A DNA stretch of 46,110 nt, from assembly GCA_902536975.1 (NCBI GenBank), contig CACAZG010000003.1, forward strand, positions 1 to 46,110, in the 5' to 3' direction. Origin of the DNA: an uncultured Pelagibacteraceae bacterium. GTDB lineage: Bacteria > Pseudomonadota > Alphaproteobacteria > Pelagibacterales > Pelagibacteraceae. Below the pieces are notes generated by a model, which was not told the DNA's origin, searched no databases, and saw only the letters and a list, made by a program, of their open reading frames with translations. The position numbers and the translations under genes are program-made. Shown one piece after another: positions 19,634 through 29,364 of the stretch (position 1 is its first letter; every line of letters begins with the position of its first letter).

Positions 19634-20845
19634 TTAGTTATTTAATTTAAATTCTTTATGGAGAGATTTAATAGCTTTATTCACATTTTTTTTATTTATA
19701 AGTACAGAAATTTTTATTTCTGAGGTAGATATTACCAAAATATTTATTTTTTCTTTAGCAAGTGTTTGGAACATTCTATATGTAACTCCAGGAGTTGTTA
19801 TCATTCCAACTCCTATAATTGAAACTTTCGAAACATTCTTGTCAAATATTAAATCTCTAAAATTTATTTTATTGTTTTGTAAAATAATTTTTTTTGTTTT
19901 ACCTAATTCCTCAGATTTTATCGTAAAAGTTAAATCAGTTTCTTTTCCATCAGCAGAAATATTTTGAACAACCATATCTACATTGATAGAGTTTTCAGAT
20001 AAAGGTTTGAAAATTGATGCGGCTATACCAGGTTTATCTCTAACTCCCAAAAGAGTTACTTTTGAATCGTTAGATGTGCTTGTAATTCCAGTTATAATCT
20101 TATTATTTATTATATTTTTTCTTTTAGTAATTAAAGTGCCTTTATTATTAGTGAAAGAGGATTTCACCTCTATATCTACCCTGTTTAACCTTGCATCTTG
20201 AATCGAATGAGGTTGCATTACTTTTGCTCCAAGTGAAGCCATTTCAAGCATTTCCTCGTAGGATATAGCTTTTATTTTTTTTGCCGATTTTAGTTTGTTT
20301 GGATCTGTAGAATAAACACCATCAACATCTGTGTATATTATACACTTTTCTGCATTGAAAAACTTTGCAAACATAATAGCACTTGCATCTGTACCACCTC
20401 TTCCAATTGTTGTTATTCTGTTATTGTTATTTATTCCTTGAAATCCTGTAATGATAGGAATTCCTCCTTTTTTTAAATATCTAATAATTTGAGATTTATT
20501 AATTTTATTAATTCTTGAATATTTGTATTTTCCCTCAGTAATGATGGGAACTTGCCATGATATCCAAGATCTTGAGTTAAATCCTTTATCAATTAGTTCA
20601 GCAGAAATCAATGAGCAGGACATTTGTTCTCCAGATGAAACTAAAACATCGTACTCTGCGTCAGAAAAATTTTTACTAATTTTTTTGGACAATTTTATTA
20701 AGTTATTTGTCACACCACTCATTGCTGAAGAAAGTACAATTACAGCATATTTTTTTTTGTATTTAGCAATAATTTTTGCAACTTTTTTAATTCTATCAGT
20801 TGTGCCAACTGAAGTACCTCCAAATTTCAATACAATTATTTTCAT
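19634..20845 (-). CDS. lysC: aspartate kinase
   Basis: 403 residues. The amino-acid kinase domain begins KFGGTSVG at 7-14, and has VSSGEQMSCSL and the GRGGTDASA loop. Two C-terminal ACT domains from about residue 265 are expected to bind lysine or threonine for feedback control. It makes aspartyl phosphate for the lysine, threonine and methionine branches. It is the first gene of the lysC-ispG-prfA-prmC-DUF4167 run and diverges from ubiG over 69 bases. Confidence 0.95.
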   Translation of the reverse strand: MKIIVLKFGGTSVGTTDRIKKVAKIIAKYKKKYAVIVLSSAMSGVTNNLIKLSKKISKNFSDAEYDVLVSSGEQMSCSLISAELIDKGFNSRSWISWQVPIITEGKYKYSRINKINKSQIIRYLKKGGIPIITGFQGINNNNRITTIGRGGTDASAIMFAKFFNAEKCIIYTDVDGVYSTDPNKLKSAKKIKAISYEEMLEMASLGAKVMQPHSIQDARLNRVDIEVKSSFTNNKGTLITKRKNIINNKIITGITSTSNDSKVTLLGVRDKPGIAASIFKPLSENSINVDMVVQNISADGKETDLTFTIKSEELGKTKKIILQNNKINFRDLIFDKNVSKVSIIGVGMITTPGVTYRMFQTLAKEKINILVISTSEIKISVLINKKNVNKAIKSLHKEFKLNN

Positions 20846-20914
20846 TGATAATTATTTTTAGTTTAAGTTAAAATATATTGATAAAATACATCTTGATTGT
20901 AATGTCAATAAACA

Positions 20915-21643
20915 ATGAAAAATAACACAATAAATAAAAAAGAAATAGAAAAATTTTCAAAAATAGCTGAGGAATGGTGGGATCCTAACGGAAAATTTAA
21001 GCCATTGCATAAATTTAACCCGATCAGAATAAAATATATTAGAGATACTATTTTATCTGAGTTTAAAATTAAAAAAGACCATGAACCCTTTAAAGGCTTA
21101 AGTCTTTTAGATATTGGATGTGGTGGTGGATTACTATCAGAGCCTATGGCTAGACTTGGAGCAGATGTTGTTGGAATAGATGCTTCTTTAAAGAATATAC
21201 AAGTTGCTAAGTATCATTTAAAAAAAAGTAAACTTAAAATTAAATATTATAATTCCTCTCCAGAAAATTTAAAAATTAAGAAAAGATTTGATATTATTTT
21301 GAATATGGAAATTGTTGAACATGTCGAAGATGTTGATTTTTTTATTAAAGAAAGTTCAAAATTTTTAAAGAAATCAGGTGTTATGTTTATAGCTACTTTA
21401 AACAAAACACTTAAATCTTATTTGTTTGCGATTGTAGGTGCTGAGTATGTTTTAAAGTGGTTACCAATAGGGACTCACGATTGGGAAAAATTTGTTAAAC
21501 CAGAATATTTGACAAATATTTGTAAAAAAAATTCATTAGAATTAAAAAAAATTGATGGAATGACCTTCAACCCCATTTTAGGTAAATGGTCTGTTACGTC
21601 TGATAAATCTGTAAATTATATTTCGGAATTTAAGAAAGTTTAA
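20915..21643 (+). CDS. ubiG: ubiquinone biosynthesis O-methyltransferase
   Basis: 242 residues. SAM-dependent methyltransferase with LDIGCGGGLLSEPMARLGADVVGID at about 66-90 and the UbiG-typical GTHDWEKFVKPEYL near 189-202. It performs the two O-methylations of ubiquinone synthesis, fitting the quinone-linked ETF pathway and respiration. The start at ATG 20915 is preceded by AT-rich DNA without a clear ribosome site; an upstream ATG at about 20902 closes after seven codons. Its last four bases overlap the convergent DUF1178 gene. Confidence 0.95.
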   Translation: MKNNTINKKEIEKFSKIAEEWWDPNGKFKPLHKFNPIRIKYIRDTILSEFKIKKDHEPFKGLSLLDIGCGGGLLSEPMARLGADVVGIDASLKNIQVAKYHLKKSKLKIKYYNSSPENLKIKKRFDIILNMEIVEHVEDVDFFIKESSKFLKKSGVMFIATLNKTLKSYLFAIVGAEYVLKWLPIGTHDWEKFVKPEYLTNICKKNSLELKKIDGMTFNPILGKWSVTSDKSVNYISEFKKV

Positions 21644-22065
21644 TTTTTATCATCTTCAATCCATGGAATAATATCAGTTTCTATTCCTTCTTCACTTAGT
21701 TCCTTAACATCTTTAAGTGATGCGCTACCATAAATGCCTTTTTTCGGTTTTTTTTTGTCGTAATGAATTGATCTAGCTTTATAAGTAAAATTTTCTCCCA
21801 CATACTCAAAATTGTCTCTAATAAATTTTTTGTAATCTGAAAGTTTTTTACGAATCTCTTTATATTTTTTAATTTCTTTTGAATTTTGTTTTTTCTTAGT
21901 GTTCACTAAATTTGGAGACATCAATGTTTTTTCAACATTTATTGACTCACAAGATTGACAATTTAAAAGTTTTAATTTTAGCAATCTATCATATTCATCA
22001 GAAGTACCAAACCAACTTTCAAATTCTTGCTCGCAATCTTTACATTTTAGTAAATACTTAATCAT
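21640..22065 (-). CDS. DUF1178 family protein
   Basis: 141 residues. The N-terminal zinc-ribbon-like part has two CxxC pairs, C8 and C11 in LKCKDCEQEFESWF and then NCQSC. The DUF1178 hallmark YVGENFTYKARSIHYDKK..KGIYG is at about 83-108. The family is common in alphaproteobacteria and of unknown function. It lies alone between ubiG, which converges on it, and argJ, 40 bases upstream on the same strand. Confidence 0.9.
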   Translation of the reverse strand: MIKYLLKCKDCEQEFESWFGTSDEYDRLLKLKLLNCQSCESINVEKTLMSPNLVNTKKKQNSKEIKKYKEIRKKLSDYKKFIRDNFEYVGENFTYKARSIHYDKKKPKKGIYGSASLKDVKELSEEGIETDIIPWIEDDKN

Positions 22066-22105
22066 TACTAGTATCTAAATATTAATCTATAAAATTTCAA
22101 TATAG

Positions 22106-23407
22106 CTAAGTCCTATAATCACCATTAATTTCAATATATTTTTTTGTTAAATCCATAGTGTACGCTTTAAATTTTTTAATTCCCTGACCAATATCAACCT
22201 CTATCTCAATTGATTTACCTTTCATATATTCCATAACTTTTTCTTCATCATAAGATTTGTATAGAGATCCTTTATGATAAATTTTATATGGTCCAAAAGA
22301 AATAGATAATTTTTGTTCATTGATTTTGGTATCACTGTTTCCAATCGCCATAGCTACTCTCCCCCAGTTTGGATCTTCCCCAGCAATAGCTGTCTTTACT
22401 AATAGTGAGTTTGCTATTTTGAAAGATATATTTTTTGCATCTTTTTCAGTTCTGCAATTGATGCAATTAATAGAAATAAATTTAGATGCTCCTTCTCCAT
22501 CAGAGACAACTTGCTTAGCTAAATTTAATAAAACATCGTTAACTGCCTTATTAAAATTTTTGAGACTACTATCACTATATTTTTTAATTTCTGAATGATT
22601 AACTTTTCTTGTAGAAAATATAGAAACCATATCATTTGTACTTGTATCGCCATCACATGAAATTGCATTGAATGTTGTCTTTACATTTATTTTTAAGACA
22701 TCATTTAAAACTGATGATGGTAAGTTTGCATCAGTAAATATATAACACAATGTAGTTGCCATATTAGGATAAATCATACCTGAGCCTTTTGCGATTCCAT
22801 AAATTTTAATTGTTGATGAACCAATTTTTGTCTCAGCCATTGAGACTTTAGGTTTCAAATCTGTTGTGATTATACCCATTGCAGCTTTCATCCAGATTAA
22901 TTTATTTTGTGTATATTTTAATTTATCGACTAATTCTGGCAATGAATTTTTAATTTTTTCTATTGGAAATTTTTCTCCTATAGTGCCTGTACAACCAAAT
23001 AGTATTTCTTTTGAAGAAATCTGTTTTGGAACATCTTCATCTCTTTTCTGTATCTCAGTTAATTTTGAGGACAAGTCTAAAGAAATTTTCTTCAGTGCAT
23101 CATACCCTTCTGGACCTGTTAATGCATTGGCATTTCTAGTGTTAACTAATAATGCAAATATTTTTTTTGATTTAATTTTTTTATTCCATTTTAAATTTTC
23201 TGATATTAACTTTGATTGGGTATATACAGAGGCATAATTTGCTCCATCTCTAAAATAAAATAAAACTAAATCATCTCTCTTAAATTTGTACAGACCAGAG
23301 TTGACTGCTGAAATTGAAACCCCATCAATATGATCTAAATCTTGAAAATCAACAATTTTAGAGGTTTGACTGCTAGTTTTTATAAAATTGTTTATGTTAA
23401 ATTTCAT
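22106..23407 (-). CDS. argJ: bifunctional glutamate N-acetyltransferase / amino-acid acetyltransferase
   Basis: 433 residues. ArgJ transfers acetyl from N-acetylornithine to glutamate in cyclic arginine synthesis. It cleaves itself before a catalytic threonine; here the site is A217-T218 in SGMIYPNMATTLCYIF. The C-terminal AIAGEDPNWGRV segment is intact. With argF and argD at 34259-36360, three arginine genes occur in two places in this window. It diverges from secA across a 58-base AT-rich spacer. Confidence 0.96.
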   Translation of the reverse strand: MKFNINNFIKTSSQTSKIVDFQDLDHIDGVSISAVNSGLYKFKRDDLVLFYFRDGANYASVYTQSKLISENLKWNKKIKSKKIFALLVNTRNANALTGPEGYDALKKISLDLSSKLTEIQKRDEDVPKQISSKEILFGCTGTIGEKFPIEKIKNSLPELVDKLKYTQNKLIWMKAAMGIITTDLKPKVSMAETKIGSSTIKIYGIAKGSGMIYPNMATTLCYIFTDANLPSSVLNDVLKINVKTTFNAISCDGDTSTNDMVSIFSTRKVNHSEIKKYSDSSLKNFNKAVNDVLLNLAKQVVSDGEGASKFISINCINCRTEKDAKNISFKIANSLLVKTAIAGEDPNWGRVAMAIGNSDTKINEQKLSISFGPYKIYHKGSLYKSYDEEKVMEYMKGKSIEIEVDIGQGIKKFKAYTMDLTKKYIEINGDYRT

Positions 23408-23465
23408 TATATTTAAAATAATTAATTAATTACTATATATTTCTAATAATTAATTTTATATCAAA

Positions 23466-26012
23466 ATGTTCAACCCACTTAATATATTTTCAAAGCTAAT
23501 TAAAAGCGGAAATGAAAAAGAACTAGGCCGAATTAAACAAATAGTCAATAAAGTTAATCTTTTAGAAAAAGATTTAGAAAATTTATCTGACGAAATGTTT
23601 CCCAAAAAAACTGAGCAGCTAATTGAAGATGTTAAAAATGGCAAAAGTCTAAACGAAGTATTGCCTGAGGCTTTCTCAATGGTCAGAGAAGCCTCTAAAA
23701 GAATTAGAAATGAAAGACACTTTGATGTTCAGCTAATTGGTGGTGTTGTAATTCATGAGAATAAAATTGCTGAAATGAAAACTGGAGAAGGTAAAACATT
23801 AACTATAGCACTTGCGGCTTTCCTTAATGCTCTTGAAAAAAAAGGTGTCCACATAGTAACTGTAAATGATTACTTGGCAAAGAGAGATAGTGAGAATATG
23901 GGTAAGATTTATAACTTTTTAGGTTTATCTTGTGGATACATTAATACTGGGCAAGATGATTTGGAAAGAAAACAAAATTATTCAAAAGATATAACTTATT
24001 CTACTAATAGTGAATTAGGCTTTGATTATTTAAGAGATAATATGAAATTTTCAAAAGAGACTATGGTTCAAAGAGAACATAATTATGCAATTGTTGATGA
24101 AATTGACTCTTGTTTAATTGATGAGGCTAGAACACCTCTAATAATTTCAGGAGCAACAGAAGATAAGACCAATCAATACATAGCTGTTGATAAGCTTGTG
24201 AAAAATTTAAAAGTAGACGATTTTGAAATAGATGAAAAAGATAGAAATATTTTATTAACTAATAAGGGTGTAGATAATGTTGAAAGTATATTTTCTAATG
24301 CTGGTATACTTAAAAATAAAAATTTTTACGATCCAGAAAACCTTCATGTTGTTCACCTAGTTAATCAATCATTACGTGCAATCCATCTTTTTCAAAGCGG
24401 TAGAGATTACATTGTAAAAGATGGGCAAATAATAATAATCGATGAGCAAACAGGTAGACAACTGCCAGGAAGAAGATTTGGTGATGGTCTTCATCAAAGT
24501 CTAGAGGCAAAAGAAAATTTAACAATTAATGCTGAAAATCAAACTTTAGCATCAATTACCTACCAAAATTATTTTAAACTTTACAAAAAAATAGCCGGAT
24601 GCACTGGTACAGCATTAACAGAGTCAGAAGAGTTTTTTGAAATTTATAATCTTCCAGTTGTTTCAATTCCTACTAACAAGAAGATGATAAGAAAAGATTC
24701 AAATGATCAAATATTTAGAACTAGTAAAGAAAAAGATGAAGCTATAATTAGTAAGATTGTTGAATGTAATACAAAAGGGCAACCATTATTAGTTTTTACT
24801 TCAAGTATAAATAAATCTGAACACTTCTCCAATCTATTAAATAAAAGAAGAATCAAACATACAGTTTTAAATGCCAAAAATCACGAAAGAGAAGCTGAAA
24901 TTATTGCAGATGCTGGAAAAAGAAATTCAATAATTATTACAACGAGTATTTCAGGTAGAGGTGTCGACATCAAATTGGGAGGCCAAGATGAGAGCGATAA
25001 AGATGAAATAAAAAAACTAGGTGGTTTGTTTGTAATTGGCACAGAAAGAATGGAAAGTAGGAGGGTAGACAATCAAGCAAGAGGAAGATCTGGCAGACAA
25101 GGTGATGAGGGTAGCTCTATATTCTATGTAAGTTTAGAGGATGATTTAATGAGAATATTTGGGTCTGAGTCTATGAATAATATACTTGAAAAACTTGGAC
25201 TTAAAGATGGGGAAAGTATAGACCATCCATGGATAAATAAAGCATTAGAAAGAGCACAACAAAAAGTTGAGGCAAGAAATTTTGATATTAGAAAAACTCT
25301 TTTAAAGTTTGACAATGTTTTAAACGATCAAAGGCAAGTAATATTTTCACAAAGAAATGAGGTAATTGAAAATAAAGACTCTAAACAATATTCTGAAAAT
25401 TTTCTAGATGAAATTATTGATGATTTGAAACTTAAGAAAACAAAAAAGTTAGCCAATGCAGGATCAAATGAAATCCATATGCAATTAAAATCTTTATTTG
25501 GCAAATCATTTGAAGAAAGTGAAATTAATGAATTAGTTAATCTTGAAAATAAGGATTTTGAAGAACAAATAAAAAATAAATTTAAGAATTTAAGAGAAGA
25601 ACGAATAAAAATGTTAAATGAAGAGCAATATAACGAAATAGAAAAAAGAATTTTTTTACAACTTATTGATCAAAATTGGAAATTACATATTCAATATTTA
25701 GAGCAATTAAGACAAGTAATTGGTTTAAGATCTTACGGACAAAGAGATCCTTTGGTAGAATACAAGAAAGAGGCATTTACACTTTTTGAAAATTTATTAA
25801 GTAAACTTAAGTATGATTTAATTACAATTTTATTTAATTTAAAACTTATAGAAAAAAATGATGATCAAAATGACGTTCAAAATGAAAAAAGCATAAATAC
25901 AAATAATAATCCAAAATGTTTACTTGTAACAAATAGAGAAGGAAAAATTTCTAGAAACGCAAGATGTGAGGCAACAGGGAAAAAGTTCAAGCATTGTTGT
26001 GGCGCTTTATAA
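23466..26012 (+). CDS. secA: preprotein translocase ATPase SecA
   Basis: 848 residues. Motor domain with Walker A MKTGEGKT at about 104-111, the VDEIDSCLIDEARTPLIISG stretch, and the C-terminal helicase half with TSISGRGVDIKLGG and QARGRSGRQGDEGSS. It drives protein export through SecYEG. The C-terminal zinc tail is unusual: it reads ARCEATGKKFKHCC, so the CxC pair of the common CPCGSGKKYKHCH form is reduced to one Cys (C834, with C844 and C845). The last six bases overlap convergent accA. Confidence 0.97.
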   Translation: MFNPLNIFSKLIKSGNEKELGRIKQIVNKVNLLEKDLENLSDEMFPKKTEQLIEDVKNGKSLNEVLPEAFSMVREASKRIRNERHFDVQLIGGVVIHENKIAEMKTGEGKTLTIALAAFLNALEKKGVHIVTVNDYLAKRDSENMGKIYNFLGLSCGYINTGQDDLERKQNYSKDITYSTNSELGFDYLRDNMKFSKETMVQREHNYAIVDEIDSCLIDEARTPLIISGATEDKTNQYIAVDKLVKNLKVDDFEIDEKDRNILLTNKGVDNVESIFSNAGILKNKNFYDPENLHVVHLVNQSLRAIHLFQSGRDYIVKDGQIIIIDEQTGRQLPGRRFGDGLHQSLEAKENLTINAENQTLASITYQNYFKLYKKIAGCTGTALTESEEFFEIYNLPVVSIPTNKKMIRKDSNDQIFRTSKEKDEAIISKIVECNTKGQPLLVFTSSINKSEHFSNLLNKRRIKHTVLNAKNHEREAEIIADAGKRNSIIITTSISGRGVDIKLGGQDESDKDEIKKLGGLFVIGTERMESRRVDNQARGRSGRQGDEGSSIFYVSLEDDLMRIFGSESMNNILEKLGLKDGESIDHPWINKALERAQQKVEARNFDIRKTLLKFDNVLNDQRQVIFSQRNEVIENKDSKQYSENFLDEIIDDLKLKKTKKLANAGSNEIHMQLKSLFGKSFEESEINELVNLENKDFEEQIKNKFKNLREERIKMLNEEQYNEIEKRIFLQLIDQNWKLHIQYLEQLRQVIGLRSYGQRDPLVEYKKEAFTLFENLLSKLKYDLITILFNLKLIEKNDDQNDVQNEKSINTNNNPKCLLVTNREGKISRNARCEATGKKFKHCCGAL

Positions 26013-27113
26013 AAGAATACTTAAAAATAATATCAATAAAACCGCAGCAGATACTCCATAATAAATTTTAGAATTCTTCTTAAAATTTTGGTTAATATTT
26101 TCAAGTATACTTGCCTTCATAGATAGATCATTTCCATCTTCTGATTGTGTTGTAAATCCTTTATTTCTTCCGATTGACAAAAATTTATTTTTTCTATGAG
26201 TAAGAATTTCTTCTTTATCCATTGTCTCAAAAAAAACTAAATTTTTCTTTAATGATTCTCTTACATTATCCAATATCAGATCTTTATCTCGATGAGCACC
26301 TCCAACTGGTTCTGGAATTATTTCATCAATTATATTTAATTTTAAAAGATCACTAGATGACATTTTCATTGCAGTTGCAGCTTCTAAAGTTTTTTTTGGG
26401 TCTCGCCATAAAATAGTAGCACATCCTTCAGGAGAAATTACTGAGTATATTGCGTTTTGAAGCATAATCACTTTATTAGATGAAGCTAAAGCTATTGCAC
26501 CACCAGACCCACCTTCCCCAATTATAATCGCTATTGTAGGAACAGTTAATTTCATTGAGCATTCAATAGATTTTGCTATTGCCTCGGCTTGACCCCTTTC
26601 CTCTGCGCCAACTCCTGGATATGCGCCTGGAGTATCTACAATAGAAATAATTGGAATTTTAAATTTATTCGCTAACTCCATAAGTCTTATTGTTTTTCTA
26701 TAACCCTCTGGTCTCATCATTCCAAAATTATGATCTATTCTTTTATTAAGATCTGATCCTTTTTCTTGACCAATTACTAAAACAGATTTTCCATCGAATT
26801 TGGCAAAACCGGCTATAACAGCTTTATCTTCGCCGTAATATCTATCTCCTGAAAGCTGAATAAAATCATCGAAAAGATTTTCAATAAAAAATTTTGCTTT
26901 AGGTCTATCTTCATGACGAGCAACTAATGCTGTCTGCCATGGATCTAAATTGGAATAAATTTTTTCTAACTTTTCATTAATTTCTTCCTCTACTTTACTT
27001 ATTTTTGATGTATCAACTTCAGATAAACCTTCCTGATTATAAGGATCTTTAAGTTTATCTAATTCTTCTTCGAGTTTTTTTATATCTGTCTCAAAATTTA
27101 AGTAATTTTTCAT
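26007..27113 (-). CDS. accA: acetyl-CoA carboxylase carboxyltransferase alpha subunit with C-terminal membrane segment
   Basis: 368 residues against about 319 in E. coli. The carboxyltransferase core is typical: a coiled N-terminus, WQTALVARHEDRPKA, GMMRPEGYRKTIRLM, DTPGAYPGVGAEERGQAEAIA and GEGGSGGAIA. With AccD it forms malonyl-CoA for fatty acid synthesis. The core ends near KFLSIG (about residue 314); a polar linker of about 35 residues follows, then about 17 hydrophobic residues (YGVSAAVLLILFLSILL) to the end, a likely membrane anchor. The reading frame is uninterrupted. It overlaps the secA stop by six bases and diverges from glcB. Confidence 0.95.
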   Translation of the reverse strand: MKNYLNFETDIKKLEEELDKLKDPYNQEGLSEVDTSKISKVEEEINEKLEKIYSNLDPWQTALVARHEDRPKAKFFIENLFDDFIQLSGDRYYGEDKAVIAGFAKFDGKSVLVIGQEKGSDLNKRIDHNFGMMRPEGYRKTIRLMELANKFKIPIISIVDTPGAYPGVGAEERGQAEAIAKSIECSMKLTVPTIAIIIGEGGSGGAIALASSNKVIMLQNAIYSVISPEGCATILWRDPKKTLEAATAMKMSSSDLLKLNIIDEIIPEPVGGAHRDKDLILDNVRESLKKNLVFFETMDKEEILTHRKNKFLSIGRNKGFTTQSEDGNDLSMKASILENINQNFKKNSKIYYGVSAAVLLILFLSILL

Positions 27114-27174
27114 TTGATAGCATTATCATAAACAAAAAAGGCAATAAATTGTTAAAATTTATGAGTAATTTAGA

Positions 27175-27202
27175 TTGCGCAAAAATGAAAATTTATTATA
27201 AG
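27175..27202 (+). promoter_or_regulatory. possible promoter of malate synthase G
   Basis: TTGCGC (27175-27180), a 16-base spacer and TATAAG (27197-27202) form a plausible sigma-70 promoter. Transcription would start near 27209, only a few bases before ATG 27214. The whole divergent spacer with accA is 100 bases and holds no folded RNA element that I can see. Confidence 0.4.
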
Positions 27203-27213
27203 ATTTTCAATTT

Positions 27214-29364
27214 ATGAGAGAAGAATATATCAAAATTCACAACTTATCTGTAGCAAAAGAGCTTGCTGATTTTGTCAAAAACGAGCTTTTACTGGATACC
27301 GACGTGAGTGTTGATGAATTTTGGAAAGGCTTCGATAAAGTGGTGCATGATTTAGCACCTAAAAATAAAAAATTACTCGAATTTAGAGAAACTTTACAAC
27401 AAGAAATAGATCTTTGGCATAAAAAAAATAGAGGTCAAGAACTTGACTATAATAAATATAAAAATTTTTTAGAAGAAATAGGTTATTTAAAAAAAGAAAA
27501 AGACGATTTTAAAATTTCAACAAAAAATTTGGATGAGGAAATATCTAATATAGCAGGACCACAATTAGTTGTTCCAATTATGAACTCTAGATATAGCCTT
27601 AATGCTGCGAACGCGAGGTGGGTAAGTTTATATGATAGTCTTTACGGTTCAAATATCATTGAGACTGAAGAAAGTGGAAGTGAAAAATACGACCCTTTAA
27701 GAGGACAAGAAGTAATTAAGTACACTAGAAACTTTTTAAACAAATATTTTTCAATAAAAGATCTTGACTGGAAAGATATTACTGGTTTAGCAGTAAATAA
27801 TAAAAAACTCGTAATCTATAAGGAAAATAAAGAATATAGTTTATCAGATTTAGAGAAGTTTATTGGTCATAGAGGAGATGCAGCTAAGCCAAATGCTATA
27901 ATCTTAAAAAATAATAATCTTCATCTTGAAATAATTATTAATCCTAGAGCATTTAGTGCTGCAAGAGATGCTGCTGGTATAAGCGATATTATAATTGAGT
28001 CAGCTGTGTCAACAATTTGTGACCATGAAGATAGTGTAGCTGCAGTAGATGCTGAAGATAAAGTAACTTGTTATAGAAATTGGCTAGGATTGATGAAAGG
28101 AAATTTAAAATCAATATTTGTAAAAAATGGTAAAGAATTAGAAAGAAAACTTAATCCAGATAGAAGTTATATTGCATTGAATGGTGAAAAATCAAAACTT
28201 CATGGAAGAAGTCTTCTGCTTGTGAGAAATGTTGGGCACTTAATGACAAACCCTGCAATCACATTAAATGATGGTTCGGAAGTTCCTGAGGGAATAATGG
28301 ACGCTTTCATTACTTCAGCAGCTTGTATTCATGATTTTAAAAGAAAAGGCAATTCAAGAACAGGATCAATTTATATTGTAAAACCAAAAATGCATGGGCC
28401 AGAAGAAACAGAATTCACTAATTTAATTTTTACAAAAGTTGAAGAAGTTTTAAAATTAGAAAAAAATACAATTAAGTGTGGAATTATGGATGAAGAAAGA
28501 AGAACATCTGCGAACCTTAAAGAATGTATTAGAACACTTAAAGATAGAGTATTTTTTATAAACACTGGATTTTTAGATAGAACTGGTGATGAGATGCACA
28601 CCTCAATGGAAGCTGGACCTATGATAAAAAAAGGAGATATGAAAGAGTCTAAGTGGATTAAAACCTATGAGGACAATAACGTAGATGTAGGCTTAAAATG
28701 TGGTTTTTCAGGAGTTGCTCAAATAGGTAAAGGAATGTGGGCCATGCCAGACAAAATGAACGAAATGATGGAACAAAAAATTGGACATGTGAATGCTGGT
28801 GCAAATTGTGCTTGGGTTCCTTCCCCAACTGCCGCTGCATTGCATGTTATGCACTATCATGAAGTAAATATTTTTGAAAAACAAAAAGCATTATTAAAAA
28901 GAGAGCCATCAAAACTATCTGATCTTCTTACTATTCCAATAGCAGATCGTCCTAATTGGTCTGTTGATGAAATTAATACTGAAATTTCAAATTCTGCCCA
29001 AACTATTTTGGGTTATGTAGTAAGATGGATTGATCAAGGTATAGGTTGTTCCAAGGTTCCAGATATAAATGATATTGGATTAATGGAAGATAGAGCAACC
29101 TTAAGAATTTCATCTCAACATATTGCTAATTGGCTTCATCATGGCTTGTGTTCGAATAGACAAGTTCTTGAAATTTTAAAAAAAATGGCAAAAGTTGTAG
29201 ATAAACAGAATAAAGATGACTCTAATTACGAAAGTATGTCGCCGGAGTATGATAAATCTATTGCTTTTAAAGCGGCATGTGAATTAATTTTTCATGGAAA
29301 ATCACAGCCTTCTGGCTATACAGAACCTCTCTTACATTTAAATAGATTAATTAAAAAAAGCTAA
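27214..29364 (+). CDS. glcB: malate synthase G
   Basis: 716 residues, the long monomeric G isoform. It condenses glyoxylate and acetyl-CoA to malate. Family stretches visible include GPQLVVPIMNSRYSLNAANARWVSLYDSLYG, FIGHRGDAAKPNAI, SAVSTICDHEDSVAAVDAEDK, FINTGFLDRTGDEMHTSMEAGP and HVNAGANCAWVPSPTAAALH. SAR11 uses glyoxylate-related carbon, and in described SAR11 genomes this gene is controlled by a glycine riboswitch; none is present here. It ends one base before the convergent recR stop. Confidence 0.96.
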   Translation: MREEYIKIHNLSVAKELADFVKNELLLDTDVSVDEFWKGFDKVVHDLAPKNKKLLEFRETLQQEIDLWHKKNRGQELDYNKYKNFLEEIGYLKKEKDDFKISTKNLDEEISNIAGPQLVVPIMNSRYSLNAANARWVSLYDSLYGSNIIETEESGSEKYDPLRGQEVIKYTRNFLNKYFSIKDLDWKDITGLAVNNKKLVIYKENKEYSLSDLEKFIGHRGDAAKPNAIILKNNNLHLEIIINPRAFSAARDAAGISDIIIESAVSTICDHEDSVAAVDAEDKVTCYRNWLGLMKGNLKSIFVKNGKELERKLNPDRSYIALNGEKSKLHGRSLLLVRNVGHLMTNPAITLNDGSEVPEGIMDAFITSAACIHDFKRKGNSRTGSIYIVKPKMHGPEETEFTNLIFTKVEEVLKLEKNTIKCGIMDEERRTSANLKECIRTLKDRVFFINTGFLDRTGDEMHTSMEAGPMIKKGDMKESKWIKTYEDNNVDVGLKCGFSGVAQIGKGMWAMPDKMNEMMEQKIGHVNAGANCAWVPSPTAAALHVMHYHEVNIFEKQKALLKREPSKLSDLLTIPIADRPNWSVDEINTEISNSAQTILGYVVRWIDQGIGCSKVPDINDIGLMEDRATLRISSQHIANWLHHGLCSNRQVLEILKKMAKVVDKQNKDDSNYESMSPEYDKSIAFKAACELIFHGKSQPSGYTEPLLHLNRLIKKS

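Noticed and set aside
20523..20861. Open frame of 112 codons opposite lysC
   Set aside because: Antisense shadow of the aspartate kinase gene; it has no domain or ribosome site.
22866..23237. Open frame of 123 codons opposite argJ
   Set aside because: Antisense shadow of a conserved enzyme with no motif of its own.
27114..27213. Possible glycine riboswitch before malate synthase
   Set aside because: Expected from described SAR11 genomes, but the spacer is too short and no aptamer core is visible.
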